A stretch of DNA of 64,000 nucleotides, taken from assembly GCA_026014465.1 (NCBI GenBank), contig JAOZID010000010.1, forward strand, positions 464,288-528,287, written 5' to 3'. Shown piece by piece: positions 7,384-15,162 of this stretch. Positions within the stretch are counted from its first letter, which is position 1. Every line of letters begins with the position of its first letter. Under the pieces are notes generated by a model. It was not told the origin of the DNA and did no database searches. It was given only the letters and a program-made list of their open reading frames with translations. Made by a program: the position numbers and the translations under genes. Origin of the DNA: Candidatus Bathyarchaeota archaeon (GTDB lineage Archaea > Thermoproteota > Bathyarchaeia > Bathyarchaeales > Bathycorpusculaceae).

Positions 7384-9485
7384 TGAAAATCGACATTGTC
7401 AAGCTTGAGAACGTGCGTTCACACGTCAAATCCACAGTTCCGTTTACCCGAGGATTTAACTGCTTAGTGGGCGGTATGGGATGTGGAAAAAGCAGTGTAC
7501 TGTACGCGGTGGATTTCGCGTTTTTTGGTGACCCTGTGGGCAGAAGCTTTGAGTACCTGCTGCGTGAAGGAGAAAACGAAGCAAAAGTCACCGTGCAGTT
7601 TGCGGTGAACGGGAACACGTACACGTTAACGCGAGCCATCAGGCGCCGTGGCAAGAGCATAACCCAGAACCTCGAAGAACTCAAGCTGCTTCAGGACGAA
7701 AAACTCTTGGCAAGCATGAACACAGGAGCCGTAGCTGAGCAACTCAACGCAATCACGGGACTTAACAAAGATTTGTGGCGCGAAATTGTGTGGGTTCGCC
7801 AAGAGCACCTCAAAGAATTAATTGACGCCCAGCCCCGAGACCGCCAAAAACGCATAGACGAACTCTTCGGGCTCTCTGACTACGAAACTGCGTGGAGCCG
7901 CATAGCAGAGTACCAACGCGACTACGAAGTAGAAAAACGCCTACTCGAAAAAGACCCCGACATAACAGGCAAAGACAAACTAAGCGCCGAATACGACCGC
8001 ATAACCGAAGAATACACGCTCACCGAAGTTGAACTGGAAAACGCGCAAGAAAAAATCTATCAGACCCAGCATGTTATGGAAGAAACGGAAAAGCAACTGC
8101 AACAGCTCGAAGAGAAGAAACTGGCTATAGAGGAGCTGCAAAGAAAAGAAGCACGGCTACAGGCAGATATCAAGAACGCGAAGGATGCGGCGGCTAGGCT
8201 TTTGCAGCAGGCGCAAACTAGGCAAAGGATGATTAGTTCACTGCATCAGCGCCAGGGCAGTATGGATTCGCAGATGATCTCGTGTAAGGGCACATTGGAG
8301 AAGTGCGGAATGCCCTCGAACCAGCCTTTGGAGGTACTTCGGGGGGTTTTGCGGGATTTTGATGACCGCATAAGTGGTTTGAGGGCAGAGCAGGAAGCTA
8401 CTTCGCGCAGTTTGCAGACCGACCAGAAACGGTTGGCGCAGCTCAAAACCGAAACGGATAACCAGTGCCCGCTGTGTCTGCAGCCGCTTAACGACGAGTA
8501 CAAATCCAGCATGGTGCAACGAATTAACGAGGAAAACGCGGAGCGGCAAGCAGTTATTTCTCAGTTGCAGCAGGAGATTAGGGAGATGCAGGGGGCGAAG
8601 CGTTTGGCGGATGAGGCGTTTTCTACGTTGCAGACGCTGGTTTCCAGAGCAGACGAACTCAAAAGCCGCATAGCCGAGGAAGAGAAGAGCCTTGCAGAAG
8701 TAACCGAGGAACAGCAAGCCAAGAAGCAGTTGGAGAGCGAGCTTTTGGTTCAGCTTGAAGAGGTGCGCGTTAAAATCAGCGGGTTTGATGTGTCGGAGTT
8801 GGAGGAGGCGCGACGCAAAAAAGACCAAGCGTTTAGGCAGTACTACGCGGCAGAATCAGAACTAAAAACCAAAGAGAACCACAAAAAAGACTTGCTCCGC
8901 GGCATGGACGACATAACAGCGCGCATCGACCAAGCCCAACAAAAAATCGAACGCCTCGACAAAACCAAACAAACCATCCAACTCATAGCCGCCATACGCG
9001 ACGCTTACCGCAGCATCCAACCCAAACTACGCAGCGAATTCATCAAAGTCCTGCGCAACTTTGTCCAGCAAGTCCTTGACAGCCTCGTAGGAGGAGAAGC
9101 ACCCCTGCTAAACGTAGTCGTCGACGAAAAATACACACCCTACGTCAAAAGCGAATCAGGCGCAGACCGCGAAGTCGCCAACCTCTCAGGAGGAGAACGC
9201 ACCCTACTCGCGTTTGCCTACCGCTTAGGCTTGGGGCAACTGATTATGCAGTCACGCACAGGACAAGGCTTAGGCATGCTCCTACTAGATGAGCCCACCG
9301 AAAACCTCGGAACCGAAGACGGCAGCATCGAACGCCTCGCCCAAGCCATCAGCAAATTCAAAGCCATCGAACAAATCATAGCCGTCACCCACAGCGAAAA
9401 CTTCGCCGACCAAGCCCAACACGTCATCATCCTCGAAAAAGAAGCAAACATCAGCAAAGCATCCATCGCCAAAGACCAAAACTAA
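7383..9485 (+). CDS. rad50: DNA double-strand break repair ATPase Rad50
   Basis: A 700-residue SMC-like ATPase starting at GTG 7383. Walker A (GGMGCGKSS) lies near residue 30, the Q-loop region around 140, the zinc hook CPLC near 362-365, the signature LSGGERTLLAFA near 600 and Walker B LLLDEPTENLG near 635. Long Gln/Glu/Lys-rich coiled coils flank the hook. At 700 residues it is shorter than typical archaeal Rad50 (roughly 850-900), which implies a shortened coil arm. It forms the MR complex with the upstream Mre11. The gene alternates between C/A-rich and G/T-rich codon patches. Confidence 0.96.
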   Translation: MKIDIVKLENVRSHVKSTVPFTRGFNCLVGGMGCGKSSVLYAVDFAFFGDPVGRSFEYLLREGENEAKVTVQFAVNGNTYTLTRAIRRRGKSITQNLEELKLLQDEKLLASMNTGAVAEQLNAITGLNKDLWREIVWVRQEHLKELIDAQPRDRQKRIDELFGLSDYETAWSRIAEYQRDYEVEKRLLEKDPDITGKDKLSAEYDRITEEYTLTEVELENAQEKIYQTQHVMEETEKQLQQLEEKKLAIEELQRKEARLQADIKNAKDAAARLLQQAQTRQRMISSLHQRQGSMDSQMISCKGTLEKCGMPSNQPLEVLRGVLRDFDDRISGLRAEQEATSRSLQTDQKRLAQLKTETDNQCPLCLQPLNDEYKSSMVQRINEENAERQAVISQLQQEIREMQGAKRLADEAFSTLQTLVSRADELKSRIAEEEKSLAEVTEEQQAKKQLESELLVQLEEVRVKISGFDVSELEEARRKKDQAFRQYYAAESELKTKENHKKDLLRGMDDITARIDQAQQKIERLDKTKQTIQLIAAIRDAYRSIQPKLRSEFIKVLRNFVQQVLDSLVGGEAPLLNVVVDEKYTPYVKSESGADREVANLSGGERTLLAFAYRLGLGQLIMQSRTGQGLGMLLLDEPTENLGTEDGSIERLAQAISKFKAIEQIIAVTHSENFADQAQHVIILEKEANISKASIAKDQN

Positions 9486-9703
9486 CCCAAACAGAGACGT
9501 AAAAGAGGTTACTGGGTTATCGACAAGGCGTAAAAGCTAAATTCCAAACGTGTTCACATGCTCTACATTTGTGATAGCGCGTTTGGAGTTTGCTCGCCTA
9601 AACAATAGAACGCGCTACAAGGAAAATCCTGTTGAGTGTAATTTTGAGAAGAAAAAAAGGATTGCAGGGAAAGATGCTAAAAAATTAATGGGGAGCATTG
9701 AAG

Positions 9704-10105
9704 TTAAGGTGGAACTGGTTTTTTGATTACTTTAGCTGGGTTACCAGCGACAATACTGCCAGCGTCGACGTCTTTTGTTATGACCGAACCGGCTCCAACA
9801 ATTGCGTCATGTCCAATTCGAACACCTTTAAGGATAATTGCGCGGCAACCGATCCAGACGTTATCCTCGATAATCACGGGCGCAGTTTTTTCAGGTTTTC
9901 CATGTATGCCATGGTAATCGCGGTCTAAAATAGTGCAATCCCAAGAGACCAAAACGTGGTTGCCAATGACAACTTTTTCACCTGCATGTATTTCTGTTCG
10001 GTCTCCAATTTGGCTGCCTTCTCCGATACGCAATAATGCAGATTGTGAACTTGAACCGACACAGCTTAAGCGTGCATTTCGATATAAATGCCCATAATTA
10101 GCCAT
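9704..10105 (-). CDS. Left-handed beta-helix (hexapeptide) acyltransferase
   Basis: A 133-residue protein made of hexapeptide repeats such as [18 protein letters not shown] and IGCRAI. It ends in [25 protein letters not shown], the hallmark of sugar and chloramphenicol O-acetyltransferases. The catalytic His is probably in DRDYHG. It likely acetylates a sugar during surface polysaccharide assembly. The ATG at 10105 comes two bases after a stop that ends an upstream fragment in another frame. That fragment reads like the missing N-terminal part of such an enzyme, so this may be the surviving part of a frameshifted gene. Confidence 0.85.
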   Translation of the reverse strand: MANYGHLYRNARLSCVGSSSQSALLRIGEGSQIGDRTEIHAGEKVVIGNHVLVSWDCTILDRDYHGIHGKPEKTAPVIIEDNVWIGCRAIILKGVRIGHDAIVGAGSVITKDVDAGSIVAGNPAKVIKKPVPP

Positions 10106-10107
10106 TT

Positions 10108-10392
10108 CTATACCCCATTACGCACAGTTACCTTAACGCCCTCATCTACGTGTATAAAGGCGCGATGCGCAAATTTTCGTGATAAAGAATAGCCGCGTAA
10201 AAATGCATAAGTGACACGGCATTTACTCCAAAAACCAGGATATCGGCTTAGAGCATAACGGTAAAGTGAAAGGTAGGAGGAAAGGTTTGGAATTTTCTAT
10301 CCCTCTTTGCGAATTTGTTTTAAAATGTTTCCAATGCTGTCCTTTGCGTACACATGACCGTGGCGTCTTTTGTAGACATATTTAACCCTCTG
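10108..10392 (-). pseudogene. Broken coding remnants upstream of the acyltransferase
   Basis: One minus-strand frame reads as plausible protein across this stretch but has a TAG at 10297-10299 and no start codon. The upstream piece contains VKYVYKRRHGHVYAKDSIG; the downstream piece contains LYRYALSRYPGFWSK, AFLRGYSLS and HVDEGVKVTV and stops two bases before the acyltransferase ATG. A TGA lies just upstream at 10393-10395. The downstream piece resembles the segment that precedes the beta-helix in many acyltransferases. The upstream piece looks like the C-terminus of a neighbouring gene. Decay of a polysaccharide gene pair is inferred, not proven. Confidence 0.45.
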
Positions 10393-10674
10393 TCAAAGAG
10401 AGCATGAAGTTCAAAACGTAAATAAGTAATCAGATTAAGCGTTATCATTTAAATCACATCAAAGAAATATATGATAAGGTTAAAAGGTTTTTCCCATTCA
10501 CTCGCCCCAAGCACACAACACCACAAAATAAGGACTTTCCACGACTTTCTAAGACACTTAGGGACTTTTCCAGACGCAATCAAACCCCAAAATAGCCTCT
10601 AAATCTTAAATGGGCTTTAGAAATCAAAGTTTTGTAAGATAGGGGGAGGGGGTGTGGAAGAAGAGAAGAGTGTT
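10393..10674. other. Intergenic stretch without a recognised gene
   Basis: Together with the remnants to its left this makes a gap of nearly 570 bases between two minus-strand genes. It is A/T-rich with short C-rich tracts. The only element I can name is GATAGGGGGAGGGGG at 10638-10652, shared with the dispersed repeat described elsewhere. No tRNA, no clear promoter and no open frame of quality were found. Confidence 0.5.
10638..10652 (-). repeat. 15-bp match to the head of the dispersed repeat
   Basis: GATAGGGGGAGGGGG is identical to the G-rich end of the 45.4-kb repeat copy, and in reverse complement to the C-rich ends of the 18.0- and 63.25-kb copies. Similarity does not continue beyond these 15 bases. 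It could be a relic of the element or an independent purine run. It lies 23 bases beyond the stop codon of the methyltransferase gene. Confidence 0.35.
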
Positions 10675-11406
10675 TTAGGTGGGTTTTAGGGTCCATAGGG
10701 CTACGCTCCAGTGTTGTGGGGCGTTGTCGCGTTCGGCTTTGAAGTGGTCTATCATGTTTTGGGCGTCAGCTTTGAGGTCGGGTTTTTCTTTGATGATTTG
10801 CGGTAGGGTTGTGAGGAGGGGTTGGACGTATTGTTCCCAGTCTTGTTTGGTGGAGGTGTTTTGGTAGATTATTTTTAGGTTGTTTTGTGTGAAGGTTTGC
10901 TGCATCTCGTCTAGGGTTAGGTAGGCTTCTTGGGTTATGCCTAGTTCTTTGAGGACGCGGGGGTCAACGGGTTTTTGGGTGTAGATGGGCTCAGTGAGGA
11001 TTATGGTGCCGTCTGGTTTTAGCATGCTTTTGAGTTTTTGGAGGGCTTGGGTTCTGCCTCCGTAGATGTATACGTCAAAGCCCAGTGCCGCGACGACGTC
11101 ATATTTTTTGTTGGGAGTAAAATCTGCGATGTCTTGACAGAAGTATTTGGCTTGCTCGTTGAGGTGTAAAAGTTTTGCACGCGCGTTAGCGTAGTCAACA
11201 GCTACTTGGCTACGTTCATATCCCTCAACTGTTACGCCAAAGGTGCTTGCCCACCGCAATGAAGGCGAAGCTTTGCCGCTTGCAAGGTCAATCACGGATA
11301 TCCCCGGCGCCATCCCTGCAGCTTTGCCCGCAGAAAACAGCGTCTTAGCAGAAACGGGGTTCAGTAAGTCAGAGTTGCGAAAGATTTCAGTAAACGATAA
11401 CTGCAT
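10675..11406 (-). CDS. SAM-dependent methyltransferase (class I)
   Basis: A 243-residue Rossmann-fold methyltransferase. Motif I is VIDLASGKASPSLRWA, the acidic end of strand 2 is VEGYERSQVAVDYA, the central strand is YDVVAALGFDVY and the post-motif strand is GTIILTEPIY. The substrate is unknown; overall form suggests a small-molecule enzyme. ATG 11406 has GGTG about 8 bases upstream; the frame also offers TTG 11430. No operon partner is close. Confidence 0.82.
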   Translation of the reverse strand: MQLSFTEIFRNSDLLNPVSAKTLFSAGKAAGMAPGISVIDLASGKASPSLRWASTFGVTVEGYERSQVAVDYANARAKLLHLNEQAKYFCQDIADFTPNKKYDVVAALGFDVYIYGGRTQALQKLKSMLKPDGTIILTEPIYTQKPVDPRVLKELGITQEAYLTLDEMQQTFTQNNLKIIYQNTSTKQDWEQYVQPLLTTLPQIIKEKPDLKADAQNMIDHFKAERDNAPQHWSVALWTLKPT

Positions 11407-11580
11407 AAGCTTCACACCACAACTCTCCAAATCAGCTTAATATGCCTATGCTCCAAAATCTATACACCAAAATCCAGCCATGAACCAGTTTAGGGTTCCA
11501 TTACCTGCCAAATCGTAAAAAAGATACCCGCAGCTAGGCGGTTAATGAAAATGCAGGTTAGAAGAAAATGTTAGGGGCGG

Positions 11581-11865
11581 TTAGTCTTTTTCTTCGTAGA
11601 TTTTGCGTTCGTTGATTAAGAGTGCGTTTTCGTCTCCGCCGATTACGCGGTAAGTAGCTTTGAGGTCGTTTTGGTGTAGGAATTTTTTGAGGAGGACTCG
11701 GATGTATTTTTTGTTGACGCCTACTTCGGGGGTTTTTACGTTGATTTTGCCGCCTTCGTTTGAGACTTCGGCGCTGGTTTTTTCTTTGAGGAAGCTAATT
11801 AGCTGCGATGTAACCGCTGCGCCTTCGCTTTTTAGTTTTGAAGCATCCACTTTTATTTCTGCCAT
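11581..11865 (-). CDS. Ribosomal protein eL22-like
   Basis: A 94-residue basic protein whose middle and end follow eukaryotic eL22: a helix (LISFLKEKT), a short strand with NEGGKINVKT, then NKKYIRVLLKKFLHQNDLKA, YRVIGGDENALLI and an acidic end, EEKD. This matches the eL22 pattern [20 protein letters not shown]-like core, VVA and acidic tail in order and spacing. eL22 sits on the large subunit in eukaryotes and is rare in archaea. GGTGAAAG precedes the ATG. The gene stands alone. Recognition is by eye, so a profile search should confirm it. Confidence 0.75.
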   Translation of the reverse strand: MAEIKVDASKLKSEGAAVTSQLISFLKEKTSAEVSNEGGKINVKTPEVGVNKKYIRVLLKKFLHQNDLKATYRVIGGDENALLINERKIYEEKD

Positions 11866-12253
11866 GAAGCTTTCACCTTTGTTTGCTTTTACATAGACTC
11901 GTCAAGACAAGGAATGAACCTTAATTGCTAAGGCTGTGTCAATGCGCAAGCCATAAACCTTTGCATCCCACAACAGGAAACACGAAGGTCTGCTTTTCTT
12001 TTGTCCCTACCCAGATAAGTCTTACGCATCCCAATGCCAGTTTGCCCGCTTTAGCGTGTCAGTTTGCCCGTCGAGTCTACCTCACAGCCCAAGGGCTCAA
12101 CGACTCTAGAGCTCATCATCCAACCAAACAAGACACGAAACAACTTAAGAACCTTACAGTTCCAAAAACCAAAAACACAAGGATACTTGAAAAACAGCAG
12201 ATACACAGGCGCTTTTGAAACAAAAAATATTGGGGGTTGGAAGGAAGGATGGT
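11866..12253. other. Gene-free stretch with repeats and a nested hairpin
   Basis: No convincing protein gene is present in these 388 bases. The 11-mer CAGTTTGCCCG occurs twice in direct orientation, at 12038-12048 and 12060-12070. Directly after it, GAGTC (12073-12077) can pair with GACTC (12102-12106), enclosing AGCCC/GGGCT (12086-12097). The region could be an operator or a structured RNA. It does not fit a tRNA, SRP RNA or RNase P RNA by the conserved bases I could check. Confidence 0.4.
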
Positions 12254-12724
12254 TTAGCGTTTTCTTAGGGCGAATGCAACTGCGGCGATGACGATTATGA
12301 TGAGGGCTCCGATTAGTATGAGCCAGAAGTCGGGAAGCGATGTGACGGCGCTTAGCAGGTCTATGTTATAGGATAGGGTGACGACTTTTGAGCTGAGTAC
12401 TGAGAAGTCGTTGTTGAAGTGGAAGCTAAAGGCGCCTGATTTGTCTGCGGTGAAGTTGAAGGATTTGCCGTCGCTGACTCTGCCTAGGTCAAGAATTGTT
12501 TGTCCTTCGGGGTTGGTTACCCAGAAATCGATGTCGTTGTTGCCTCCGCTAATTGCGAGGGAGCCACTGAATTTGACGCCTTCATCTAAATTGAAGACTA
12601 AGACTTGTTCGGAGAGAGGGTCAACAGTTACGCTTTCAGTTTCTTCAGCAAAGGCACAGGGACAGACTAAAACGGAAAAAGCCAGAACCATAGTCACAGC
12701 TAAAGCCAATTTTTTACTACTCAT
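12254..12724 (-). CDS. Membrane protein with a p24/GOLD-like domain
   Basis: A 156-residue type I membrane protein. A signal peptide covers about residues 1-26, followed by an all-beta domain at about 30-122 and a C-terminal helix at about 132-152 ending in a basic RKR tail. The beta domain has the order of the eukaryotic p24 (emp24/GOLD) domain: FNLDEGVKFSGSL, DIDFWVTNPEG, then GAFSFHFNNDFSVLSSKVV, close to the GEYxxCFDNSFSxxSEKxV pattern of TMED proteins. The two conserved p24 cysteines are absent. It probably faces the outside of the cell. Its role in archaea is unknown. Confidence 0.7.
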   Translation of the reverse strand: MSSKKLALAVTMVLAFSVLVCPCAFAEETESVTVDPLSEQVLVFNLDEGVKFSGSLAISGGNNDIDFWVTNPEGQTILDLGRVSDGKSFNFTADKSGAFSFHFNNDFSVLSSKVVTLSYNIDLLSAVTSLPDFWLILIGALIIIVIAAVAFALRKR

Positions 12725-12867
12725 AACAATCAGGTATAATATAACAGGAAAACCCCTAATAAGACTTGGCGTGACAACATCAGCACAAACCAGCAGGGTT
12801 TCTTGGAGCCGCCCATTGTTTGGTTAAGGTTTAATATGCGTGAGAAGCAACAAAGATTGGGTGTTGA

Positions 12868-13123
12868 AATGGGATTAAGCCAAGAAGAATTCAGAATAGT
12901 AAAGTTGTGGTTGGCGGAGAAGGATATTTCTGCAAAGTGTCCTGTTTGCGAAATATCTAAACAGAGCGTGGGAGATATTGTAGAGTTGCCGCAAAGACAA
13001 AATGCACAAGCAGATACGGAAGATAACAATGCAGAAAACTATTATGCCGCTGTGCCGATTACGTGTAGAAATTGTGGTCATGTTAGGTTTTTTAGCGCAA
13101 AGAAAATGGGTTTAGTCAAATAG
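12868..13123 (+). CDS. Small zinc-ribbon protein
   Basis: A protein of about 84 residues with two cysteine pairs (CPVC and CRNCGH) that should bind one zinc. The helical start LSQEEFRIVKLWLAEKDIS precedes the ribbon, and the two pairs are separated by an acidic Gln/Asn-rich linker. GGTTTAATATGC at 12828-12839 resembles a TATA region, which places transcription start near 12860 and favours ATG 12868 over the upstream ATG 12836 or TTG 12803. The family is seen in archaea as a hypothetical protein; function is unknown. Confidence 0.65.
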
Positions 13124-13287
13124 CACAGCAACCGTGTTTTGGAAGTGCCCTTGGCTTGGGGAGAAACAGGTTAGCTGCGAAGTAATTGGGTATCTTGTTT
13201 TTATGGTTGGTTTTGCTGTGTAGGCTTTAAATATCAACTCAGGCAAGATAGTAAAAGCGGTTTAGAGTTGACATAGGGGTTATTTGG

Positions 13288-13974
13288 ATGGATGTTCAGG
13301 AGTGGCGCCAGGTGTTTACGTTGCTTAAGCTTGCTGAGATGGGTGCGCATAAGCGAACAGCTAGGGTTAGTACGGAGTATTTGGCTCAGAAGCTTTTGGT
13401 TAGCCAGCAAACTGCTAGCCGTTACTTGATAGAGTTGGAGCATAAAGGCTGGATTGAACGCAGCATTACCCATGATGGCTGCTTGATAAGAATCAGCACC
13501 ACGGGACTAACGCAGCTTCAAAACCTTTGCGCAGATTTGCGTTCCCTTATGGAGAAAACCACGCAGCCAAGCATAACCCTCGAAGGAACCGTCTTCACAG
13601 GCCTTGGCGAAGGAGCCTACTACATAACCAAAGACATCTACCGCAAACAATTCATAGAAAAACTCGGCTTCGACCCCTACCCAGGCACACTCAACCTTAA
13701 ACTCACCACCGACTACGACATCAAAACCCGCATGGAACTCGAAACATACCCCGCCGTAGAAGTCGAAGGCTTCAAAAACCCAGACCGCACCTTTGGCACC
13801 GTCAAATGCTACCCCGTCCTAATTGGCAACAAAGTCAAAGGCGCCCTGATTTCGGCGCTTCGAAGCCACTATGACGTCTCAGTTCTGGAAATAATCGCTC
13901 CCGTCTGCCTACGCAAACACTTAGATATTAACAACGGCAACAAAGTCAAAATCCAAGTCCTCCCAACCAACTAA
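13288..13974 (+). CDS. ribK: CTP-dependent riboflavin kinase with N-terminal winged helix
   Basis: A 228-residue two-domain protein. Residues 1-90 form a winged helix-turn-helix (TEYLAQKLLVSQQTASRYLI). Residues 95-228 are the archaeal RibK (DUF120) barrel with GTVFTGLGEGAYYI, GFDPYPGTLNLKL and IIAPVCLRKHL. It converts riboflavin to FMN using CTP. The DNA-binding domain suggests it also represses flavin genes; this is inferred from family members with the same fusion. The FAD synthase gene ribL lies 0.6 kb away on the opposite strand, beyond a rhomboid gene. Confidence 0.94.
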   Translation: MDVQEWRQVFTLLKLAEMGAHKRTARVSTEYLAQKLLVSQQTASRYLIELEHKGWIERSITHDGCLIRISTTGLTQLQNLCADLRSLMEKTTQPSITLEGTVFTGLGEGAYYITKDIYRKQFIEKLGFDPYPGTLNLKLTTDYDIKTRMELETYPAVEVEGFKNPDRTFGTVKCYPVLIGNKVKGALISALRSHYDVSVLEIIAPVCLRKHLDINNGNKVKIQVLPTN

Positions 13975-13980
13975 GCGGCG

Positions 13981-14586
13981 CTAGAAGGGCGTGCGGTAAG
14001 AGTAGTGGATTTCGTAGCTGGCTTCTGGTTTTCTGCGTGATGCCAACACGTAACCCATAATTAAGCCTGAAACCAATCCGCCGATATGCGCGAGGTAATT
14101 CACGTTTGCTCCAGAGCTTATGATTAGCAAAAAGAACGCGAAAATCAAAGCGCCTGTTATGGATTGTCCGATTCTGCGGCGGTCATAAACTACGCAGGCT
14201 CCAAACAGCGCAAATATAGCTCCCGAAGCACCAACAGACGAGAAAATAGGTCCCATAATCAAGGAAAGCAGGTTTCCCACTAAGCCGCCAAAGATGTAGA
14301 TACCAAGGTATTCGGGGAGGGAGAACATTTCTTCGCCACGCAAGCCAAAGATTAGTAAGAAGAACATGTTTCCTGCAAGATGGATTATGGTAGCGTGGAC
14401 AAACATGGAAGTGAAGAGTTGATAGTAAGAGCCTGCGAAGACTAGGGCGTTTACTTGTCCCCACTGCCAGACCACGGCGTTGCTGGTTGCTAAGAAGTTG
14501 TTGCTTAGTATGGATGTGTAGATGTAGAAGGCTACGTTTAGGGCGATTAGGATGTAGGTTGGTTTGTAGTTTATGCTGTTGGGCAT
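13981..14586 (-). CDS. Rhomboid-family intramembrane serine protease
   Basis: A 201-residue protein with six predicted membrane helices. The catalytic Ser is in GASGAIFALFGA and the catalytic His in LAHIGGLVSG; the helix-2 oxyanion region HATIIHLAGNMFFL is also present. These are complete rhomboid active-site motifs, so the protease should be active. Its start lies 7 bases after the ribL stop, so it is probably cotranscribed with ribL. Its 3' end meets that of ribK convergently with 6 bases between them. Confidence 0.93.
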   Translation of the reverse strand: MPNSINYKPTYILIALNVAFYIYTSILSNNFLATSNAVVWQWGQVNALVFAGSYYQLFTSMFVHATIIHLAGNMFFLLIFGLRGEEMFSLPEYLGIYIFGGLVGNLLSLIMGPIFSSVGASGAIFALFGACVVYDRRRIGQSITGALIFAFFLLIISSGANVNYLAHIGGLVSGLIMGYVLASRRKPEASYEIHYSYRTPF

Positions 14587-14592
14587 GGTTGT

Positions 14593-15054
14593 TCATCTGG
14601 CGAATTTTTCTACTATTTTTTGTCGGATTTTTGAGGAGCTGTCGAGTTCTTCGGCTTCAAGTTTGCCGATTCTGACTACAGATATGTCAGGCCCGTGTTT
14701 TTGCACGTAGCTTTTCACTGCCGCCTCAACCTCTGCTTGGTCATACCCCAAAGCAATAACGTTAGGCTTAACGGTTTCTATAACGTTGCCCAAATCAAAA
14801 CTTTCCACACCCAAAACAGCCAAGTCCACCACCTTCAAAGACTCAACCAAGGCGCGGCGCTGGTTTTCAGGCATCACAGGCTTGCGGTGCTTAGTTTTCT
14901 CCACGGTACTGTCGCGGGCAACAACAACCACCAACTGCGCGTTTTCGCCCCCAGCTTTCTTGGCTTCCTCTAAAAACTTGACGTGCCCAAGATGCAGCAA
15001 ATCAAAGACGCCAGAAGCTAAAACGACCCTACGTTCACCCTGATGACTTGGCAT
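14593..15054 (-). CDS. ribL: FAD synthase (RibL), nucleotidyltransferase
   Basis: A 153-residue cytidylyltransferase-like enzyme with VLASGVFDLLHLGHVKFLEE (HxGH-type motif) at the N-terminus and SSKIRQKIVE near the C-terminus. Archaeal RibL adenylates FMN to FAD, the step after RibK. Assignment as RibL rather than another cytidylyltransferase rests on length, the motif set and proximity to ribK. Codon usage switches within the gene near 14690. Confidence 0.9.
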   Translation of the reverse strand: MPSHQGERRVVLASGVFDLLHLGHVKFLEEAKKAGGENAQLVVVVARDSTVEKTKHRKPVMPENQRRALVESLKVVDLAVLGVESFDLGNVIETVKPNVIALGYDQAEVEAAVKSYVQKHGPDISVVRIGKLEAEELDSSSKIRQKIVEKFAR

Positions 15055-15162
15055 TTAACTGACCCATACGCGGTTCAAAGATAAAAATTTGGTCATCCAA
15101 GTTCAGAAAACTACCTATCAAGAATCTTTGCAGCACCATGGGTTCAACGTGTTTTAGCAAAG

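Noticed and set aside
9550-9726. A 58-codon plus-strand frame from GTG 9550
   Set aside because: No Shine-Dalgarno, unremarkable Lys-rich product, and it overlaps the end of the acyltransferase gene by 23 bases; more likely chance or remnant.
11866-12253. A tRNA, SRP RNA or RNase P RNA gene
   Set aside because: No acceptor or T-arm pattern and none of the conserved SRP or RNase P bases could be found on either strand.
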